Source of the DNA: Candidatus Obscuribacter phosphatis
GTDB taxonomy: Bacteria > Cyanobacteriota > Vampirovibrionia > Obscuribacterales > Obscuribacteraceae
Assembly: GCA_001899315.1 (NCBI GenBank)
Contig: MOYA01000004.1
Location: forward strand, 253,871-317,870
Direction of reading: 5' to 3'
DNA: 64,000 nucleotides
Shown here: positions 60,663-64,000 of the stretch, one piece after another
Position numbering within the stretch: position 1 is the stretch's first letter
How the letters are laid out: the number at the start of each line of letters is the position of its first letter
The notes under the pieces: model-generated
The model's input: only the letters and a program-made list of their open reading frames with translations
What the model was told of the DNA's origin: nothing
Databases searched by the model: none
Position numbers and translations under genes: made by a program

Positions 60663-60944
60663 ATGAAGCAAGTCAACGCTCTTTCGCTGCTCGCCAGTCC
60701 TCAGGACACCGGTGAGCGCATCAACACCGACCAGGGTGAAGGTCACATCTACGCCGACGGTTCGGTGATCGTGCCTGCCACCGGTGCCATCTTCGCTCCC
60801 GAACCGAGCGACGGTCGCCTCTTCGAGATGCGCCGCAACTTCGATGCCACCCACGGCATCACCGTCTCTCAGCGCCTCATGCTGCCGGTCATCGTGCAGC
60901 ACCAGGGCGAACTTTCCGATCGCTTCACCGGGCGTCACGCCTGA
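60663..60944 (+). CDS. Small protein of unknown function
   Basis: A 93-residue soluble protein, not recognised. Strand-turn elements (GHIYADGSVIVPATGAIFAPEPSDGRLFEMRRNF) suggest a small beta-rich fold. GGAG lies 9 bases before the ATG. It starts 22 bases after the ADA-like gene's stem-loop, and the next gene is 31 bases on. Confidence 0.6.
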   Translation: MKQVNALSLLASPQDTGERINTDQGEGHIYADGSVIVPATGAIFAPEPSDGRLFEMRRNFDATHGITVSQRLMLPVIVQHQGELSDRFTGRHA

Positions 60945-60975
60945 GCAGAAGCTCAACTCTGAAAACGAGGTGTCT

Positions 60976-61563
60976 ATGAAAAAGGCTATCAACGAGCCCA
61001 TTGTGCTCTCCGGTCGTGTCTATTTCGAAGGCTTCTTGGCTGAGGTGGCTGGTTTTGCTGCGCCCTCGACGACTCTGGTCGGCGATATTCGCATGCACAA
61101 CGTCAACAAGCCCGGCAAGCGTTCGCGCTTCGGTCAGACGGTCGAATTCAGCGGCTTTTACAGCGCCAGCGTCTATGACGGCAAGCGCTGGCGTCGCCTG
61201 CTCTTGCGCCGGCATGCCGCCGTGGACGCCAGCTATGTCGGCGCCATCGCTCGGCGAGACAAGGCTGTCGCATGCCGCTCTCACCTGCTCACTCTGGTCG
61301 GCCGCACGGCTGTCTGGGTGAAGGAGGACAGCGGTTACGAGGTGACCTACAAGTCGGCAGCGCCCAAGCCCGTGGCCGAAGCACCCAAGCCCGTGGCCGA
61401 AGCGCCCAAGCCCGTGGCCGAAGCGTCCAAGCCCGTGGCCGAAGCGCCCAAGCCCGTCGCTGCCGAGGAGAAGCTGCCTTGCCCGCAATGCCCGGCCCTC
61501 AAGAAGCGTCGGGTGCGGCGTCGCAAGCCCAATCCCAACCAGATGGAGCTCTTCAAGAGCTGA
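60976..61563 (+). CDS. Protein with repeat linker and clamp-box-like C-terminus
   Basis: A 195-residue protein, family unknown. Residues 1-125 form a basic, beta-rich domain. A linker of five APKPVAE-type heptads (about 128-163; one reads ASKPVAE) follows, then CPQC, a highly basic patch (KKRRVRRRKP) and the terminal NQMELFKS. QMELF matches the QxxLF/QL(S/D)LF pattern by which DNA-repair and replication proteins bind the beta sliding clamp. The order domain - flexible linker - terminal peptide recalls SSB. The heptads are 21-bp DNA repeats. The start is the ATG after ACGAGGTGTCT. Confidence 0.62.
   Translation: MKKAINEPIVLSGRVYFEGFLAEVAGFAAPSTTLVGDIRMHNVNKPGKRSRFGQTVEFSGFYSASVYDGKRWRRLLLRRHAAVDASYVGAIARRDKAVACRSHLLTLVGRTAVWVKEDSGYEVTYKSAAPKPVAEAPKPVAEAPKPVAEASKPVAEAPKPVAAEEKLPCPQCPALKKRRVRRRKPNPNQMELFKS
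61362..61460 (+). repeat. 21-bp coding repeat (APKPVAE heptads)
   Basis: GCGCCCAAGCCCGTGGCCGAA-type units occur five times in a row with one TCC (Ser) and one GTC change. Copy number is likely to vary between strains. Confidence 0.85.
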
Positions 61564-61585
61564 GTCTGCGAAATCTGAACTTCTA

Positions 61586-61618
61586 GGACAGGTTCCGGCC
61601 AACAACCGGAACCTGTCC
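61586..61618 (+). terminator. Perfect 13-bp stem-loop
   Basis: GGACAGGTTCCGG pairs with CCGGAACCTGTCC across 7 bases. No U-tract follows. Confidence 0.62.
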
Positions 61619-61645
61619 CCACAACAGAAAACTAGAGGTATTTGA

Positions 61646-61900
61646 ATGGCAGTATCACCGCTTATCTTCAACATCGGCGCCCTTCTGGCTCTGCTTGCCG
61701 CCCTCTCGCTTCTTTTCAAGAGCGAGGCGGTGCGCGGCTCCGGTCGTGTCGTCTTGGGAGTTTCCAGCCTTCTGGTTGGCTTCTACTTTGTCTCCTCTTC
61801 GCTCGCCTTCGGTGGTTGGCTTTTCCTCCTCAGCGGGCTGATCACGGTCGGCTCAGGGGTGCGGAAATATCTGCGTCGATCGACTGCGGAGGTGAACTAA
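61646..61900 (+). CDS. Small three-helix membrane protein
   Basis: An 84-residue hydrophobic protein with three probable membrane segments (6-23, 34-52, 55-70) and a basic end (RKYLRRSTAEVN). Unknown family. GAGGT precedes the ATG. Its TAA shares a base with the ATG of the next gene (TAATG), so the two are translationally coupled; a longer frame that runs through both regions is not real here. Confidence 0.66.
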   Translation: MAVSPLIFNIGALLALLAALSLLFKSEAVRGSGRVVLGVSSLLVGFYFVSSSLAFGGWLFLLSGLITVGSGVRKYLRRSTAEVN

Positions 61901-63267
61901 TGAACGCAGGTTATGCCCAACGTTTCGAACGCCGTCCCGAATTCGAACTCTGGGGATCGCTTGCCAAAGAGGTGGTGGATGCTTCCGCCATCAGGCAGCG
62001 CCGCCTCGATGACCTGAAGATCATCCAGATCAGCGATGTCTTCGCCGGTCCGGACGAAATCTTCATCGGTTTCGGCAAACCCAATGCCTACCTGGTTGTG
62101 CCCGACGGCAAAGGCGGCTATCAGAAGTTCGCCGGCAAGAGCCTCAAGCGCGCCCCGTCACGCATCGAGGATACCCGCGGCTTCGTGCAGTCGGGTGTTT
62201 TGATTCGCTTTCGCAATCTGCCCGAAGGAGCTGCGGAGGCGTTGCGCATCGCCATGCAGGTGCACAACAACATCAAGTACTGGACCTGTCTGAACGCCAT
62301 TCTGCGTGTCATGGCTTACGCCGGTTTTTCGTCTTCCGGTCGAGCGCTGACGAGCCGGTACATGCCGCACTCCTTCATGCATGCTCTGCACAAGGAAGGT
62401 CTCTTCTTCAACGGTCAGCGTGTCCAGTTCGATGTGGTGAGAACCACACCCGAGCCCTTGCAGCGCTACGCCGCCCAAGTTTCTCGAGCCGAGTTTCTCA
62501 CCCTCTGCCGCCACGCCGACCGCTCTGCCGCCGGCCTGGCCAAGAAGAACAAGGTGGCTGGATGGTTCTATGGCTTGGTGCGGGCGCCGATCAACTACTT
62601 CTCTTCTCGCCCTGCCGCTGCCGTCGAAAAGGCGCCGGTGGCACCTGCTTTGCCAGCAGACGTCGAGTATCAGGGAGGCTTCGATATCAGGGTGACCGGT
62701 GCTTCCATGATGGTGGCTTTCCTGCGTCAATTCTGGGGTCCTCACGCCTTCTTCGAAGGGCGTCAGCAGCGTGTCGACATCGGCGCCTTCCTGACCGAGG
62801 ACATGAAGCCCTTCCCCAAGCCGCGTCCCGACTTCGTCACCCGGCTCAAGAAGCGCTTGCTCTTCTCACCGCTGGTGGTGCGAGGCATTCGCTACTTGCT
62901 TGCCTCCGAGTTCATCTCGGTGGGCGAGCGTCGAGAGTGCGACGTCTATGACATGTTGCGCACCCACTGCGATAAGCGGGCGCCCAACAAGTACAACCTG
63001 GTGCTCACCACCGAAAGCATCATCGTGGCCCGCATCAATGTCGGCGCCAAGATTGTCGACTGGATTTTGGCCAAGCACGTGCTCATGTCGGGCTATCACC
63101 CGCATGTGCGCTTCGCCGGCGAGATCTGGAAGGATGCCGACGGAGTTATCCATGTCAACCGCAACTCGGGTACCTATCAGCCTAGCGAAGCGCAGCTTCA
63201 GGCGGCGGTGGAGTTCCTGCGCGCGCTCTTCCCCAACCTGAAAGTGGTTGTGGACGAGGCGCTCTAA
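61900..63267 (+). CDS. Unrecognised 455-residue protein
   Basis: No family recognised. No signal peptide; one amphipathic/hydrophobic stretch near 225-240 (VAGWFYGLVRAPINYF). The N-terminal 120 residues contain IIQISDVFAGPDEIFIGFGKPNAYLVVPD. The C-terminal 90 residues form an alpha/beta domain (NLVLTTESIIVARINVGAKIVDWILAKHVLMSG) ending with IHVNRNSGTYQPSEAQLQAAVEFLRALFPNLKVVV, whose N-x-S-G-x-Y-x-P-S element recalls uncharacterised proteins I cannot name. GGAGG lies 9 bases before the ATG. Coupled to the small membrane protein upstream. Confidence 0.62.
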   Translation: MNAGYAQRFERRPEFELWGSLAKEVVDASAIRQRRLDDLKIIQISDVFAGPDEIFIGFGKPNAYLVVPDGKGGYQKFAGKSLKRAPSRIEDTRGFVQSGVLIRFRNLPEGAAEALRIAMQVHNNIKYWTCLNAILRVMAYAGFSSSGRALTSRYMPHSFMHALHKEGLFFNGQRVQFDVVRTTPEPLQRYAAQVSRAEFLTLCRHADRSAAGLAKKNKVAGWFYGLVRAPINYFSSRPAAAVEKAPVAPALPADVEYQGGFDIRVTGASMMVAFLRQFWGPHAFFEGRQQRVDIGAFLTEDMKPFPKPRPDFVTRLKKRLLFSPLVVRGIRYLLASEFISVGERRECDVYDMLRTHCDKRAPNKYNLVLTTESIIVARINVGAKIVDWILAKHVLMSGYHPHVRFAGEIWKDADGVIHVNRNSGTYQPSEAQLQAAVEFLRALFPNLKVVVDEAL

Positions 63268-63284
63268 GCAGAAGGAAAAAATGC

Positions 63285-63854
63285 ATGTACGGCTATGAAT
63301 ACTCCACGTCTGACTGGGTTTTCGTCTCGCTCTTCTCGCTGATCGCGTTCGCCCTCGGCCTTCTCTTCGGCATGCTCGTCACGGCCGCTTACGAGGGCGG
63401 TAAACGTTCGGTGGTCGGTGCCTACATCACTGTGGTCACCTTCTTCTCGGCGGTCCTGATCTCCATCGCCTGGGGGCTCTGGGACGACGGACCGTTCCTG
63501 ATGATGCCGCTGGGCGCTCTCTTGGGAGTGCTTATCACCGCTACGGTCTGTCTTGTTTCCGCCGGCAAGGAGGTGCAGGAAGAACTGGCTCTGGCTGGTG
63601 AAATCAGCGCCGATGCCGATCGGCTCTTCGCCTTACTCGACAACGACAAGGACGGTGTGATTTCGCGTCGAGACATCGACGCAGCCGGCCCCTTGGCTGA
63701 ACGCCAAGGAGTCAGTCTGCGGATTGTGCGCCACATGAAAAGTTCGATGAGCAGCATCGGGCATGAGGTGGAGAGCGGTGTCTATGTGGCCAGTCTCATC
63801 GACCTCAGCTCGCTGGAGGCGCGACGGCGGGATCGCTTCAAGGCCTGGCTCTAG
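63285..63854 (+). CDS. Membrane protein with one EF-hand
   Basis: A 189-residue protein with three hydrophobic segments (about 12-35, 45-66, 70-93) and a cytoplasmic-type C-terminal half. It contains a canonical EF-hand loop at about 117-128, DNDKDGVISRRD, with Asp at positions 1, 3, 5 and 12, Gly at 6 and Ile at 8. It may sense calcium at the membrane. AAGGA precedes the ATG at 63285; the ATG at 63281 is out of frame. It closes the block and is followed by a 15-bp stem-loop. Confidence 0.72.
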   Translation: MYGYEYSTSDWVFVSLFSLIAFALGLLFGMLVTAAYEGGKRSVVGAYITVVTFFSAVLISIAWGLWDDGPFLMMPLGALLGVLITATVCLVSAGKEVQEELALAGEISADADRLFALLDNDKDGVISRRDIDAAGPLAERQGVSLRIVRHMKSSMSSIGHEVESGVYVASLIDLSSLEARRRDRFKAWL

Positions 63855-63899
63855 CCCGGAATTCGGGTCTGACGCCAAGTTAAGGAAGTAAATCACAGG

Positions 63900-63932
63900 C
63901 AGCGGTCTGAAGCTTAGCTTCAGACCGCTGCT
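63900..63932 (+). terminator. Perfect 15-bp stem-loop terminator
   Basis: GCAGCGGTCTGAAGC pairs with GCTTCAGACCGCTGC across TTA, followed by TTAGTTT. It ends the 59.4-63.9 kb block. Confidence 0.82.
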
Positions 63933-64000
63933 TAGTTTAATCACAAGCAATATTCTCAAAATCTTTTTCTTTGTGACATACCTGGGTACATGACACAGGA

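Noticed and set aside
61642..63267. 541-codon frame fused through the small membrane gene
   Set aside because: Its first 86 codons lie over the 84-residue membrane-protein gene in another frame. The ATG at 61900 has its own GGAGG and overlaps the upstream stop.

Overview
The window looks like a chromosomal segment from a diderm bacterium. It carries an mlaEFD lipid-transport operon, ExbD, LytM and S41 periplasmic proteases, standard-code genes and many TTG/GTG starts. The gene mix (PQQ-repeat secreted proteins, zinc-ribbon RDD protein, DUF4388 with a decayed GGDEF domain, two-paralogue PrkA/DUF444/SpoVR cluster) would suit the non-photosynthetic relatives of Cyanobacteria (Vampirovibrionia/Obscuribacterales-like). 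That assignment is a guess from style, not from a marker gene; no rRNA or tRNA gene was recognised.

Two classes of gene are interleaved. Class A has mixed third positions and includes the housekeeping genes: hup (0.8-1.2 kb), a PQQ-propeller protein, lytM-gatB-mlaDFE (5-10 kb), a site-2 protease, TauE, prfB with its programmed frameshift (39.3-40.4 kb), an FAD oxidoreductase, a PfkB kinase, RDD, cdd, and a long minus-strand series exbD - matrixin-like protease - aminotransferase - DUF4388 - MBOAT - SGNH - YkgJ (50.8-58.8 kb). Class B has third positions almost all G or C, strong Shine-Dalgarno sites, AT-richer leaders and a GC-rich stem-loop after most genes or gene pairs. Class B forms single-gene or two-gene islands (3.7-4.5, 43.2-43.6, 46.9-48.4 kb) and two large blocks (13.8-38.4 kb minus strand; 59.4-63.9 kb plus strand).

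The 13.8-38.4 kb class B block is the centre of interest. It holds two different AAA+/von Willebrand (MIDAS) machines side by side. One is a MoxR - DUF58 - vWA - TPR - vWA - membrane-protein set whose composition parallels mxaRSACKL. The other is a DUF444(vWA) - SpoVR pair with two tandem divergent PrkA-type ATPases, followed by a zinc-ribbon/I42-like inhibitor fusion. A 1.9 kb non-coding gap with a 49/50-bp tandem repeat lies between them. Downstream of the MoxR set are two exported S41 (Ctp) proteases, a ParB-fold protein, a LURP-one-like membrane protein and PspC. Together they suggest an envelope or protein quality-control stress programme; this is inference from family membership.

The 59.4-63.9 kb block encodes an adenosine-deaminase-like enzyme with an altered TDD motif, a protein with a repeat linker and a C-terminal clamp-box-like QMELF, an unrecognised 455-residue protein and a membrane EF-hand protein. 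Non-coding features include three 11-bp-spaced GGTCAC repeats (PhoB/OmpR-like site), a 90-bp inverted repeat at 43.7 kb, several triplicate 15-18 bp repeats, and C/A-rich unstructured leaders shared by class B transcription units.
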